From the NCBI GenBank assembly GCA_963751795.1, contig CAVVVI010000003.1, positions 248,001 through 312,000 on the forward strand: a stretch of DNA of 64,000 nt, in the 5' to 3' direction. Below are positions 43,562 through 52,812 of this stretch, piece by piece. Under the pieces are notes generated by a model, which was not told the origin of the DNA, made no database searches, and saw only the letters and a program-made list of their open reading frames with translations. This stretch comes from BOG-908 sp963751795. Lineage in GTDB: Bacteria; Pseudomonadota; Alphaproteobacteria; Acetobacterales; Acetobacteraceae. Both the position numbers and the translations under genes were made by a program. Each line of letters opens with the position of its first letter. Position 1 is the first letter of the stretch.

Positions 43562-46036
43562 TCAATCCTCGTCCGACGTGCGCCGGCACAGCACCTCGCG
43601 CCGCCCCACATGGTTCGCGGCGCTGATGATGCCCTCGCGCTCCATCTGCTCGATCAGCTTGGCGGCGCGGTTGTAGCCGATGTTGAGGTGGCGCTGGATG
43701 AAGCTGGTGCTGGCCTTGCCTTCGCGCGCCACCACGGCCACCGCCTGGTCGAACAGGCCCATCTCGCCGTCGCCGCCGCCCAGCCCAGCCAGCGCGTCCT
43801 TGCCGGTGCCGGCCGGGCCGTCATCGTCCATGCCCTCGGTCACCTCGTCGAGGTAGTCCGGCGCGCCCTGCTGGCGCAGAAAAGCCACCGTCTCCTCCAC
43901 TTCCTTGTCGGTCACCAGCGGGCCGTGCACGCGGGTGATGCGGCCGCCGCCGATCATGTAGAGCATGTCGCCATGGCCCAGCAGCTGCTCGGAGCCCTGC
44001 TCGCCCAGGATGGTGCGGCTGTCGAACTTGCTGATCACCTGGAAGCTGATGCGGGTGGGGAAGTTGGCCTTGATGGTGCCGGTGATCACGTCCACCGAAG
44101 GGCGCTGGGTGGCCATGATGACATGGATGCCGGCGGCGCGCGCCATCTGCGCCAGGCGCTGCACGGCGGCCTCGATATCCTTGCCGGCCACCATCATCAG
44201 GTCGGCCATCTCGTCGATCACCACCACGATGAAGGGCAGCGCTTCCAGCGTCAGCGGCTGCTCCTCGAAGGTCGGGCGGCCGGTTTCCGAATCGAACCCG
44301 GTCTGCACGCGGCGGCTGATCACCTCGCCCTTGGCGCGGGCTTCCTCCACCCGCTCGTTGTAGCCGCCCACGTTGCGCACGCCGAGCTGGCTCATGGCGC
44401 GGTAGCGGCGCTCCATCTCGCGCACCGTCCATTTCAGCGCCTGCACCGCCTTGGCCGGCTCGGTCACCACCGGCGCCATCAGATGCGGGATGCCCTCATA
44501 GACGGAGAGTTCCAGCATCTTCGGGTCGATCAGGATCAGCCGGCACTGCTCGGGGCTCAGCTTGAACAGCAGCGACAGGATCATCGCGTTGATGCCCACC
44601 GACTTGCCCGAGCCGGTGGTGCCGGCGATCAGCAGATGCGGCATGCGGGCGAGATCGCTGACGATCGGCACGCCGGCGATGTCCTTGCCCAGCGCGATCG
44701 GCAGGCGGCCCTGGTGGCGCGTCCACGCCTCGCTCTCCAGCAGCTCGGCCAGGAAAACCGTCTCGCGTTTGGCGTTGGGCACCTCGATGCCGATGACGTT
44801 GCGGCCCGATACGGTGGCGATGCGCACGGCGGTCACGCACAGGCTGCGCGCCACGTCGTCGGCCAGCCCGATCACCCGCGCGCTGCGTATGCCCGGCGCC
44901 GGCTCGAGCTCGTACAGCGTCACCACCGGCCCGGGCCGGATGTCGCGGATGGCGCCCTGCACGCCGTAATCGCTCAGCACGGATTCCAGCAGGCGGGCGT
45001 TGTTCTGCAGCGCCTCCTCGTCCGGCCCGGCGGTGGCGCGTGGCGGCGCGGCCTTCAGCAGGCTGTTGGGCGGGAAGCGCCAGCCGGCCTCCGGCAGCGG
45101 CAGGCTCTCCTGCCGCCGCGCCGGCTGGCGCACCGGCTCGGGTATGGCCACGCGGGCGCGTATCAGCGGCCGGGAAGGTGCCGCCTCGGCCACGGGTTCG
45201 GGGGCACCGCGGCGCGGCACCGGCGTGCGGGCGGGCGGCGCCATCGAGGGGCTGGTCACCACGGCCACCGGCTCGGGCCAGGAAGGCTCCTCGGCGTCGT
45301 CGTCGGCGGCATAGGCCGCCACCGGCGCGCGCACGAACAGCCCGACCACCGTGTGCCCGCCGGAGGCGCCGGCGCGCGCCGCCACCGCGGCATGGCGGCC
45401 GGCCGCGCGCCACTCGCCCAGCGTGAGCCCCAGGCTGGCAGCCGAGAACAGCACCGCCAGCATGGCGGCGGCCAGGAACACCAGGGCGGCGCCCAGCCCG
45501 CCAAGCGGCCCTTCGGCCATCTCCAGGAACGTGACCGACAGCAGGTGGCCGCCGGCGCCGCCCAGCCCGGCGCCGGTGGGCCAGGCCGGCATGTGCGGCA
45601 GCAGAGCCAGCAGCGTGGCGAGCGACGGCACCGCCAGCAACAGCGCCACGCCGCGCAGCAGCTTGTGGCGCAGGCCGCGGCGGCTGGCCAGGCGCCACGC
45701 CCACACCAGCATCGCCAGCGCCGGCAGCCCGCCCGCCAGGCCGAAGCCCTGCAGGCAGAAATCCGCCAGCACCGAACCGGCCGGGCCCACCAGGTTGGTG
45801 GCGTGCTGCGAAGTGGCGGTGTTGAGCGACGGGTCACGCGGGTTGTAGGTGGCCAGCGCCACGATCAGCGTGATGCCGCCCACCGCCATGCCCAGGCCGG
45901 ACAGCTCGGCCAGCCGCCTTCCCACCAGTTCGCGGATCGCCGGCGAAGCCAGGCGGCGCGCGCCGGCATGGCCGGCCTGCGTGCGGCCCGGCGGCACGTT
46001 TCCAGGAGGCAGGCGGCCTTGGGCGGCAGACGCCAT
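43562..46036 (-). CDS. ftsK: DNA translocase FtsK
   Basis: FtsK pumps DNA through the septum and activates XerCD at dif. The 824-residue product has four N-terminal membrane helices and a rather short Pro/Ala/Glu-rich linker. The motor domain has Walker A AGTTGSGKSVGINAM, Walker B FIVVVIDEMADLMMV and VIMATQRPSVDVITG. The C-terminal winged-helix gamma domain reads LNIGYNRAAKLIEQMEREGI and directs movement by KOPS-like sites. ATG 46036 with GGAG 9 bases upstream is preferred to a TTG five codons earlier. Confidence 0.95.
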   Translation of the reverse strand: MASAAQGRLPPGNVPPGRTQAGHAGARRLASPAIRELVGRRLAELSGLGMAVGGITLIVALATYNPRDPSLNTATSQHATNLVGPAGSVLADFCLQGFGLAGGLPALAMLVWAWRLASRRGLRHKLLRGVALLLAVPSLATLLALLPHMPAWPTGAGLGGAGGHLLSVTFLEMAEGPLGGLGAALVFLAAAMLAVLFSAASLGLTLGEWRAAGRHAAVAARAGASGGHTVVGLFVRAPVAAYAADDDAEEPSWPEPVAVVTSPSMAPPARTPVPRRGAPEPVAEAAPSRPLIRARVAIPEPVRQPARRQESLPLPEAGWRFPPNSLLKAAPPRATAGPDEEALQNNARLLESVLSDYGVQGAIRDIRPGPVVTLYELEPAPGIRSARVIGLADDVARSLCVTAVRIATVSGRNVIGIEVPNAKRETVFLAELLESEAWTRHQGRLPIALGKDIAGVPIVSDLARMPHLLIAGTTGSGKSVGINAMILSLLFKLSPEQCRLILIDPKMLELSVYEGIPHLMAPVVTEPAKAVQALKWTVREMERRYRAMSQLGVRNVGGYNERVEEARAKGEVISRRVQTGFDSETGRPTFEEQPLTLEALPFIVVVIDEMADLMMVAGKDIEAAVQRLAQMARAAGIHVIMATQRPSVDVITGTIKANFPTRISFQVISKFDSRTILGEQGSEQLLGHGDMLYMIGGGRITRVHGPLVTDKEVEETVAFLRQQGAPDYLDEVTEGMDDDGPAGTGKDALAGLGGGDGEMGLFDQAVAVVAREGKASTSFIQRHLNIGYNRAAKLIEQMEREGIISAANHVGRREVLCRRTSDED

Positions 46037-46158
46037 CGAGAGGGACTCCAACGGCCCGGAGGGCTGAAATTCGCCTTCGAGCCTACGCTACAAGCGGCCC
46101 GGCGCGATACGGCCCGGGCCGCCGGAGGGGCGCGCCCGTGGCCGGCGCGCCACGCCGC

Positions 46159-46800
46159 CTACTGCTCGAACTGCTCGCGGTCGTCCTCGGTGTTGCGCTT
46201 CTTCTTGGCCTTCGTCTCGACGATCTTCCAGGTCAGATCCACCTTGCCGTCCGGCGTCTGCTGGATGTCGCCGCTGACATTCACGTTCAGCGGCAGCTTG
46301 GCCGCGGCATAGGCGGCCACGATCGCCTTCTGCGCCGCCTGCACGGCCTCGTTGCTCAGCGTCTGCCCCGGCTGCAGCCCTGCGGCCGCGGTCAGCTTCT
46401 CCGAGCTGATCGCCGCGTTGCCGGAGAACGACTCGGTGTGCAGCTTGGCGGCCACATGCGTCACGGCGGGCTTCTGGATGCCCTCGTCCACCACGATGAA
46501 CTCGACGGTGAGGTGCTTGTGCTTCGGCTCCTCGGTGATGCGCGCAGCCACCCGGCCGCCCACATTGGCCTGGCCCAGCACCTTCATGATGGCGTCGCGG
46601 TCGGCCGCGATATCGGATTGCGTCACGCTGCTGCCGGCGTGCTCCTGCAGCACCGCGGTCAGCTTCTCGGTGGGCACGCTGCGGCTGCCGGTGATGGTCA
46701 CCTTGTCCACCACATGCGGCGTGTCGAGGCTGTCGGCCAGGGCCGCGGGTGCTGCAAGCAGGACGCTTCCCAGGAGAAGCGCGCGGGTCGGGCGGGTCAT
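46159..46800 (-). CDS. periplasmic protein with two POTRA-like domains and no barrel
   Basis: After a signal peptide (ALLLGSVLLAAPAALA) the 213-residue protein shows two similar units. The first is VVDKVTITGSRSVPTEKLTA through to HLTVEFIVVDEG; the second, VTHVAAKLHTESFSGNAAI through to VDLTWKIVETKAK. Both resemble POTRA domains, which in BamA, ShlB and FtsQ bind unfolded or partner proteins. Here no beta-barrel or membrane segment follows, and the end is a charged tail (KKKRNTEDDREQFEQ). GGGAG lies 9 bases before ATG 46800. The role is unknown; chaperoning or scaffolding in the periplasm is inferred. Confidence 0.62.
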   Translation of the reverse strand: MTRPTRALLLGSVLLAAPAALADSLDTPHVVDKVTITGSRSVPTEKLTAVLQEHAGSSVTQSDIAADRDAIMKVLGQANVGGRVAARITEEPKHKHLTVEFIVVDEGIQKPAVTHVAAKLHTESFSGNAAISSEKLTAAAGLQPGQTLSNEAVQAAQKAIVAAYAAAKLPLNVNVSGDIQQTPDGKVDLTWKIVETKAKKKRNTEDDREQFEQ

Positions 46801-46870
46801 GGTGTTGCTCCCAAGTTCACCCTCCCTGAATCGCACATCGCGCCAAGCCGTCAAGGTTCTCGCGCCCGCG

Positions 46871-47584
46871 TCAGGCCGCCAGCCCGTGCAGCAATACCGC
46901 CGCGGCCTGGGCCACGTTGAGGCTCTGCACCAGCCCCGAGCCGGCGATCCGCACCTCGCGCCGGCAGGCCGCCAGCACGGCGGGCGATACGCCGTGCTCC
47001 TCGCCGCCCAGCACCAGCGCCACCGGCCGGTCGCGCGGCATGTCGGCCAGCGCCAGGGCACCCGGCCGCAGCGTGGCGGCCACCGTCCGGTAGTGCGGCC
47101 CCAGCGCCGTCAGCAGCGCCGGCAGCTCGCGCGAGCGGTACAGGTCCATCTCCTCCAGCGCGCCCTCGGCGGTGCGGTAGGCGGCATCCGAGGGCAGCGC
47201 GGCGCCCGGCACGTGATGGATCACCAGCGTGGTCACGCCGAAGAAGGCGGCGCTGCGGGCGATGGCGCCCAGATTGTGCGGGTTGCCGATGCCGTCCAGC
47301 ACCAGCATGGCGCGCGCGCGCGGCGGGCTGGCCGGCTCCATGATCGGCACCACGCGGGCCCGCGCCACCGCCGCCAGCCCGCCATGGTGCGGGGTGCCCG
47401 CGGCGCGCGCCATCTCGTCGGGCGGCAGCAGGCGATAGGGCACGCGCCGCCGCGCCAGCTCGGCACAGAACGGGCCGGCGACGGGGCGCAGCGCTTCGGT
47501 GTAGAACAGCCGCAGCACGGCGTCCGGCCGGCGGCGGAACAGGGCGGCCACCGCGTTGGCGCCGCAGATCGTGTCGGTCTGCAT
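46871..47584 (-). CDS. TrmH/SpoU family 2'-O-ribose RNA methyltransferase
   Basis: The 237-residue protein methylates a ribose in tRNA or rRNA using SAM. It has the N-terminal substrate-binding domain (ICGANAVAALFRRRPDAVLR) and the knotted SPOUT domain with its three motifs: NPHNLGAIARSAAFFG, VALVLGGEEHGVSP and SGLVQSLNVAQAAAVLL. The gene resembles RlmB-type enzymes (23S G2251), but the target cannot be fixed by eye. It is divergent from the pseudouridine synthase, 28 bases apart. Confidence 0.9.
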   Translation of the reverse strand: MQTDTICGANAVAALFRRRPDAVLRLFYTEALRPVAGPFCAELARRRVPYRLLPPDEMARAAGTPHHGGLAAVARARVVPIMEPASPPRARAMLVLDGIGNPHNLGAIARSAAFFGVTTLVIHHVPGAALPSDAAYRTAEGALEEMDLYRSRELPALLTALGPHYRTVAATLRPGALALADMPRDRPVALVLGGEEHGVSPAVLAACRREVRIAGSGLVQSLNVAQAAAVLLHGLAA

Positions 47585-47612
47585 CGGCGGGGATGCCGCC
47601 GGGGGATGTCAG

Positions 47613-48287
47613 GTGTCAACTCTGCCCGAACCGGCCATCCTGTTCGCCGACCAGCGCTACGTCGTGCTCGACAAGCCGGCCGGCCTGCCCGTCCATGCCG
47701 GCCCGCGCAGCACCGCCTCGGTGGAGGACTGGTTCCCCCGCCTCAGCCGCCGCAAGGATGGCCCCTGGCTGGCCCACCGGCTGGATGCCGACACCTCCGG
47801 CTGCCTGGTGATCGCCCTGCGCCGCGCCGCGCTGCTGGCCGCCCAGGCGGAATTCGCCGCCGGCCGGGCGCGCAAAACCTACTGGGCGCTGGTGGCCGGC
47901 CGGCCAGCCGAGGATGCCGGCCGCATCGACGCGCCACTCGCCAAACGCATCACCCGCCAGCATTGGCGCATGGTGGCCGACCCGGCCGGCGATCCGGCGA
48001 TAACGGAATGGCGCGTGCTGGGCCATGCCGGCGCGCTGACCTGGCTGGAGCTCTCGCCCCGCACCGGGCGCACGCACCAGATCCGCGTCCACTGCGCCCT
48101 GCTCGGCTGCCCGATCGCCGGCGACCCGGTGTACGGCGACGGCTTAGGCCCGCTGCAGCTGCATGCCCGCGCCATCGCACTGGCCGTGCAGCCGCCGCTC
48201 TCGGCCGTGGCCCCGCCGCCCGCGCACATGCGCGGCTTGCTGCCGGGCCGGGCCGGGCAGGTGTCGGCCGCGGCGGCGCTGGGCTAG
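47613..48287 (+). CDS. RluA-family pseudouridine synthase
   Basis: This 224-residue enzyme converts uridine to pseudouridine in rRNA or tRNA. Motifs: VVLDKPAGLPVHAGP, the catalytic HRLDADTSGCLVIAL with Asp, KTYWALVAGRP, and GRTHQIRVHCALLGCPIAGD. There is no S4 domain, so it is the short RluA-like type. I chose GTG 47613 with GGGGGA 6 bases upstream, since upstream codons overlap the divergent gene's start. Its stop overlaps the next (convergent) gene by CTAG. Confidence 0.9.
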   Translation: MSTLPEPAILFADQRYVVLDKPAGLPVHAGPRSTASVEDWFPRLSRRKDGPWLAHRLDADTSGCLVIALRRAALLAAQAEFAAGRARKTYWALVAGRPAEDAGRIDAPLAKRITRQHWRMVADPAGDPAITEWRVLGHAGALTWLELSPRTGRTHQIRVHCALLGCPIAGDPVYGDGLGPLQLHARAIALAVQPPLSAVAPPPAHMRGLLPGRAGQVSAAAALG

Positions 48288-49216
48288 CCGAGCATGAACC
48301 AGATGCGGAACAGCTGGGTTTCCGCCCAGCTCTGCCGGCGCAGCCCCGGGTGGCGCAACGCGCGCAGGCGCCGGCTCCAGCCATCGTGCAGCCCGTCCGA
48401 GATCAGGCCCAGCGTCTCGCGGGCGGCGGGCGAGAGCAGCTCCTTCTGGCTGTCCAGCGCATCCATGTGCGCGCGGAACGTCCGCATGAACACGTGCGGG
48501 CCACGGCGCAGCGCCGCCCAGGCGCGCTTAGCACCCGATAGCGGCACGCCCACCGCGTTGCTCGCATGCTGCCGGTACAGCACCGTCGGGGTATCGTCGG
48601 CCACCACCGTGCCGCCGCAGGCCGAGACGAGCACGTAGGCCCACCAATCGTGCAGGGTTTCGGCCGTCGGCGCCTGGGCATCGGCCAGCAGCCCGGCGGC
48701 GTTGGCGTTCAGCATGACGGTGCAGCCGGTGGCGATGTTCTGCGTCATTGCGTGCGGGAAGCCGATGGCGTTGCGCACCGGCGCGCTGTCGCGGATTGGG
48801 GTCAGGTCGGCGGCCACCAGCCGCTGGCGCGCGCAATACAGGCCGGGCTGGTCGGCCTCCATCGCCCGCAATGCGGCCACGCCGCGGGCCAGCTTGTCGG
48901 GCAGCCATACGTCATCCTGGTCGGCGAAGGCCACGATGCGCCCGCGCGGCGCGCGGCGCAGCAGGCCCAGGAAGCTCGCGGTGATGCCGACATGGCCGGC
49001 ATTGTCGTTAAGATCGACCACCCGCCCGGCCCCGGCCGCGCCGGCGAAATCGCGCATCAGCCCCGGCGTGCCGTCCTCCGAGCCGTCGTCGCGCCAGAAG
49101 ATCTGCCACTGCTTGTGCGATTGCGTCAGCAGGCTGTCGAGCTGCTCGCCCAGGTAGGCGGCGCCGTTGCGCGTCGAGAGCAGGATGGCAACGTCGGGTG
49201 CGCGATCCATGCCCAT
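48284..49216 (-). CDS. family 2 glycosyltransferase (rhamnosyltransferase-like)
   Basis: A GT-A fold enzyme: VAILLSTRNGAAYLGEQLDS at the start, WRDDGSEDGT (nucleotide binding) and AFADQDDVWLPDKL (the DxD-type metal motif). Near the end is the GT2 pattern of WAALRRGPHVFMRTFRAHMD. Such enzymes often transfer rhamnose; the gene is the last of the rfbB-rfbA-rfbC-rfbD order on this strand, 2 bases from rfbD, so it likely uses dTDP-L-rhamnose. ATG 49216 or 49210 can be the start; 310 residues from 49216. Confidence 0.85.
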   Translation of the reverse strand: MGMDRAPDVAILLSTRNGAAYLGEQLDSLLTQSHKQWQIFWRDDGSEDGTPGLMRDFAGAAGAGRVVDLNDNAGHVGITASFLGLLRRAPRGRIVAFADQDDVWLPDKLARGVAALRAMEADQPGLYCARQRLVAADLTPIRDSAPVRNAIGFPHAMTQNIATGCTVMLNANAAGLLADAQAPTAETLHDWWAYVLVSACGGTVVADDTPTVLYRQHASNAVGVPLSGAKRAWAALRRGPHVFMRTFRAHMDALDSQKELLSPAARETLGLISDGLHDGWSRRLRALRHPGLRRQSWAETQLFRIWFMLG

Positions 49217-49218
49217 GG

Positions 49219-50124
49219 CTAGGCGGGCACCGTGGCGGCGGCCGCACAAGCGGCCGCGACGGCCGGACCCAGGCTGTCGCGCCAATCCGGCAGGCTGACG
49301 CCGAAGGTGGCGCGGAGCTTGCCGCAATCCAGGCGCGAATCCGGTGGCCGGCGGGCCGGGGTGGGCCAATCGGCGGTGGCGATCGGATCGACCGGCGGCG
49401 TCGGCCAGCCATGCGCGGCGGCCGCGGCAAAGATGGCCAGCGCGAAGCCATGCCACGTGGTCTCCCCCCGGCCTGCCGCGTGGTAGATGCCGCCCACTTC
49501 ATGCTCCCTGGCGCCAGCGGCGCCTCCAGCGAGCAACCGGTTAGCCACCGACAAAGTTGCAGCGGCCAGGTCTGCGGCGTGGGTAGGGCAGCCGCGCTGG
49601 TCGGCGACGACGCGCAGCCGCGGCATGCGCCGGGCGGCGCCGAGCATGGTCAGCAGGAAATTGCGGCCGCTGGCGGCATACACCCACGACGTGCGCAGGA
49701 TGACGGCGCCGGGGTGCGCAGCCAGCACCGCCAGCTCGCCGGCGCGCTTGGTGGCGCCATACACCCCTGTGGGGCTGGTCGGATCGCGCTCGGTGTAGGG
49801 CGCGCCCTTCAGCCCGTCGAACACGTAGTCCGTCGAGATATGGATGAACGGCAGGCCGCGCTCCCGGCAGGCTGCCGCGAGCAGGCCGGGCCCCGTCGCG
49901 TTGGCGCGCGCGGCCGCCTCCGGTGCGGCCTCGGCCGCGTCCACCGCGGTGTAGGCGGCAGCGTTGATCACCAGGTCGGGTGCGTGGGCATCGAGCGTGC
50001 GCGCCAACGTCGCCGGCGCATCGAAATCGAAGGCGGGGCGCCCGACCACGATGGCGCCGGGTGAAGCGGCCAGCGCGCGGGCCAGCTGGCCGCCGCCGCC
50101 CGTCACCAGCAGCGCGGGCGGCAT
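49219..50124 (-). CDS. rfbD: dTDP-4-dehydrorhamnose reductase
   Basis: Last step of dTDP-L-rhamnose synthesis: NADPH-dependent reduction of the 4-keto group. A Rossmann start (LLVTGGGGQLARALA), NAAAYTAVDAAE and FIHISTDYVFDG, then the catalytic Tyr/Lys in VYGATKRAGELAVL, with 301 residues. The ATG shares one base with the stop of rfbC (TGATG), so the two are coupled. Confidence 0.94.
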   Translation of the reverse strand: MPPALLVTGGGGQLARALAASPGAIVVGRPAFDFDAPATLARTLDAHAPDLVINAAAYTAVDAAEAAPEAAARANATGPGLLAAACRERGLPFIHISTDYVFDGLKGAPYTERDPTSPTGVYGATKRAGELAVLAAHPGAVILRTSWVYAASGRNFLLTMLGAARRMPRLRVVADQRGCPTHAADLAAATLSVANRLLAGGAAGAREHEVGGIYHAAGRGETTWHGFALAIFAAAAAHGWPTPPVDPIATADWPTPARRPPDSRLDCGKLRATFGVSLPDWRDSLGPAVAAACAAAATVPA

Positions 50125-50678
50125 CAGGCGAACCAGCCGGCGGCTGCGTCCCAGCCGGGCAGCACGCGATCTTTGGCCGACAGAAGCACCTCGCCCGCCT
50201 GCACCGGCCAGGGCAGCGCCAGGGCGGCGTCATCCCACAGCACGCCGCGCTCGGAGGCTTTGTCGTAGAGCGCCGTCACCTTGTAGGCGACCTCGGTATC
50301 GGGCTCGAGCGTGCAAAAGCCGTGGAGGAAGCCGGGTGGTACCCACAACTGGCTGCCGTTCTCCGCCGACAGCATGGCGCCGGCGTGGCGGCCGAAGGTG
50401 GGCGAACCCGGCCGGGCGTCCACCGCCACGTCCCAGATCGCGCCGCGCAGCACCCGCACCAGCTTGCCTTGCACGAAGGGGGCCACCTGGCAGTGCAGCC
50501 CGCGCACGGTGCCGCGGGAGCGCGAGAAGCTCTGATTGTCCTGCACGAAAGCGTACTCGATTCCGGCCGCCTGCATGCGCGGCTGGGCATACGTCTCGCT
50601 GAAATAGCCGCGCTCGTCGCTGAAGCGTGGCGGCGTCAGCAGCTTCACGTCGGCCACGTCGAAGTGCTCGACCTTCAT
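50124..50678 (-). CDS. rfbC: dTDP-4-dehydrorhamnose 3,5-epimerase
   Basis: Double epimerisation of dTDP-4-keto-6-deoxyglucose. The cupin fold is visible in RFSDERGYFSETY, RGTVRGLHCQVAPFVQGKLV (with the catalytic His), and WDVAVDARPGSPTFGRHA. The Tyr base lies in YKVTALYDKASERGVLWDD. It is 184 residues, standard length. The rfbA gene lies 27 bases upstream on the same strand. Confidence 0.94.
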   Translation of the reverse strand: MKVEHFDVADVKLLTPPRFSDERGYFSETYAQPRMQAAGIEYAFVQDNQSFSRSRGTVRGLHCQVAPFVQGKLVRVLRGAIWDVAVDARPGSPTFGRHAGAMLSAENGSQLWVPPGFLHGFCTLEPDTEVAYKVTALYDKASERGVLWDDAALALPWPVQAGEVLLSAKDRVLPGWDAAAGWFA

Positions 50679-50705
50679 CGCGGCACTCCGGCAGATGCGC
50701 GGCGC

Positions 50706-51587
50706 TCAGGCATGAACGCCGTTGGCGACATCGCGCAGCAATCGGCCGAGATCGGTCTTGCCCAGCAGGCGCGCATGGCCGTGCAGCGCCTCGGCATCGA
50801 TATAGCCCATCCGGTAGGCGACCTCCTCGGGGCAGCCCACCAGCATGCCCTGGCGGGACTGGATGGTCTGCACGAAGCTGGCAGCCTGCAGCAGGCTGTC
50901 CGGCGTGCCGGCATCCAGCCAGGCGCAGCCGCGGCCCAGCTGCTCCACCTGCAGGCTGCCCTCTTCCAGGTACATGCGGTTCAGGTCGGTAATCTCCAGC
51001 TCGCCGCGCGCCGAGGGCTTGACCGCGCGCGCGAACTCGGTGACCCGCGCATCGTAGAAATACAGCCCCGTCACCGCCCAGGAGGAGGGCGGCTGGGCCG
51101 GCTTTTCCACGATATCGACCGCCTGGCCCGCCTCGTTGAACACCACCACGCCGTAGCGCTCAGGATCGCGCACCTGGTAGGCGAACACGGTGGCCCCCTC
51201 CGGCCGCACGGCCGCGGCGCGGAAGGCGGTGGAAAGGTGTTCGCCGAAGATGAGGTTGTCGCCCAGCACCAGCGCGCAGGGCTGCCCGGCCAGCCACTCG
51301 TCGGCGATCAGGAAAGCCTGGGCGATGCCTTCCGGCCGCGGCTGCTCGGCGTAGCTGAACCGCACGCCCAGCCCGGCGCCGTCGCCCAGCAGCCGGCGGA
51401 ACTGCGGCAGGTCGGCCGGCGTGGAGATGATCAGGATGTCGCGGATGCCGGCCAGCATCAGCACGGTCAGCGGGTAGTAGATCATCGGCTTGTCGTACAC
51501 CGGCAGCAGCTGCTTGGAGCTGGCCAGGGTGACAGGGTGCAGACGCGTGCCCGAGCCGCCGGCCAGCACGATGCCTTTCATGTTCAT
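50706..51587 (-). CDS. rfbA: glucose-1-phosphate thymidylyltransferase
   Basis: First step: forms dTDP-glucose from dTTP and glucose 1-phosphate. Visible: GIVLAGGSGTRLHPVTL, SKQLLPVYDKPMIYYPLTVL, VLGDNLIFGEHLSTA (metal Asp), VVVFNEAGQAVDIVEKP and WLDAGTPDSLLQAASFV. It is 293 residues from ATG 51587 (MNMKGIVLAGG); the second ATG, at 51581 (MKGIVL), is nearly as good. The rfbB gene ends 9 bases upstream. Confidence 0.95.
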   Translation of the reverse strand: MNMKGIVLAGGSGTRLHPVTLASSKQLLPVYDKPMIYYPLTVLMLAGIRDILIISTPADLPQFRRLLGDGAGLGVRFSYAEQPRPEGIAQAFLIADEWLAGQPCALVLGDNLIFGEHLSTAFRAAAVRPEGATVFAYQVRDPERYGVVVFNEAGQAVDIVEKPAQPPSSWAVTGLYFYDARVTEFARAVKPSARGELEITDLNRMYLEEGSLQVEQLGRGCAWLDAGTPDSLLQAASFVQTIQSRQGMLVGCPEEVAYRMGYIDAEALHGHARLLGKTDLGRLLRDVANGVHA

Positions 51588-51596
51588 GCCGATGGC

Positions 51597-52652
51597 CTAC
51601 GCTGCCGTGCCGAGCCGCTGGCCGCCGTAGCGCGCGCCGCGGATCGCCTGCCACCAGGGCTGGTGATCGAGATACCAATCCACGGTGCGGCGCAGCCCGG
51701 CCTCGAAATCATGCGCGGCGCGCCAGCCCAGCGCGCCCTCGGCGAAGCCGGAATTGATCTCGTAGCGGAAATCATGGCCGGGGCGATCCGTCACAAAGCT
51801 GATCAGCCGCTCGCGCGCGCCGGCCGGATCCGGCCGCTTCGCGTCGAGGATCGCGCAAATGCTGCGCACCACGTCGATATTGCGGCGCGGCTGGCGGGCG
51901 CCGATCGCGTAGGTCGCCCCCGGCACGCCGCGTTCCAGAACCGCGAGCAGCGCCTCGGCATGGTCGTCCACATACAGCCAGTCCCTCTGGTTGGCGCCGG
52001 TGCCGTAAACCGGCAGCCGCTCGCCCGCCAGGGCATTGAGGATGATCAGCGGAATCAGTTTCTCCGGAAATTGCCACGGGCCATAATTGTTGGTTGTATT
52101 GCTGACGATCACCGGCAATCCGTAGGTGTGCATCCACGCCCGTGCCAGGTGGTCGGAAGCGGCCTTGCTGGCCGAGTATGGGCTGCGCGGATCGTACGGC
52201 GTGGCCTCGGTGAACGGCGCATCGCCATCCTGCAACGCGCCGAACACTTCGTCGGTGGAGACGTGATGGAAACGGAACCGCGCTTGCGCCTCGCCGTCCA
52301 GCCCCGACCAGTAGGCGCGCGCGGCTTCCAGCAGCGTGAAGCTGCCCACCACGTTGGTGCGGATGAAATCGCCGGGCCCGTCGATGGACCGGTCCACGTG
52401 GCTCTCGGCCGCCAGATGCATCACCGCATCGGGTGCGGCTTCGGCAAACACGCGGCGCATGGCGTCGGCGTCGGCGATGTCGGCGCGCACCAGCAGGTGG
52501 CGGGGGTGGCCGTCCGCCTCCTCCAGCGCATCCAGCGAGGCGGCGTAGGTCATCTTGTCGACATTGACCACGCTGTGATCGGTATGGCGCAGCAGCCGGC
52601 GGATCACCGCCGAGCCGATGAAGCCGCAGCCGCCCGTAAGGAGTAGTCGCAT
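51597..52652 (-). CDS. rfbB: dTDP-glucose 4,6-dehydratase
   Basis: Second step: NAD-dependent conversion of dTDP-glucose to the 4-keto-6-deoxy sugar. A Rossmann start (MRLLLTGGCGFIGSAVIRRL), HLAAESHVDRSIDGP, HVSTDEVFGAL, and the catalytic YSASKAASDHLARAW are all present. It is 351 residues, starting at ATG 52652 with GTAAGGAG in the leader about 7 bases away. It is the first gene of the rhamnose operon. The 160 bases before it are shared with the divergent large glycosyltransferase. Confidence 0.95.
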   Translation of the reverse strand: MRLLLTGGCGFIGSAVIRRLLRHTDHSVVNVDKMTYAASLDALEEADGHPRHLLVRADIADADAMRRVFAEAAPDAVMHLAAESHVDRSIDGPGDFIRTNVVGSFTLLEAARAYWSGLDGEAQARFRFHHVSTDEVFGALQDGDAPFTEATPYDPRSPYSASKAASDHLARAWMHTYGLPVIVSNTTNNYGPWQFPEKLIPLIILNALAGERLPVYGTGANQRDWLYVDDHAEALLAVLERGVPGATYAIGARQPRRNIDVVRSICAILDAKRPDPAGARERLISFVTDRPGHDFRYEINSGFAEGALGWRAAHDFEAGLRRTVDWYLDHQPWWQAIRGARYGGQRLGTAA

Positions 52653-52812
52653 GCGGTCCGGGTCTTCGCCAAAGGCGCACCCGCCAGGTGCGGACGCTGT
52701 CGCACGTCTATGCACCGCACCCCGAGGCTGGTTCAAGTGCAACCTGTGATCGTGCCCGGCGGCGCTGCTTCGCCCACTTGCGCGGCGATGCGCGCGCGGT
52801 AACCCTGCCGGC

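Noticed and set aside
43610..46312. A 900-codon open frame antisense to ftsK
   Set aside because: The translation is Ala/Gly/His/Arg/Gln-rich with no domain, and ftsK on the other strand is unmistakable. Long antisense frames are expected at this GC.
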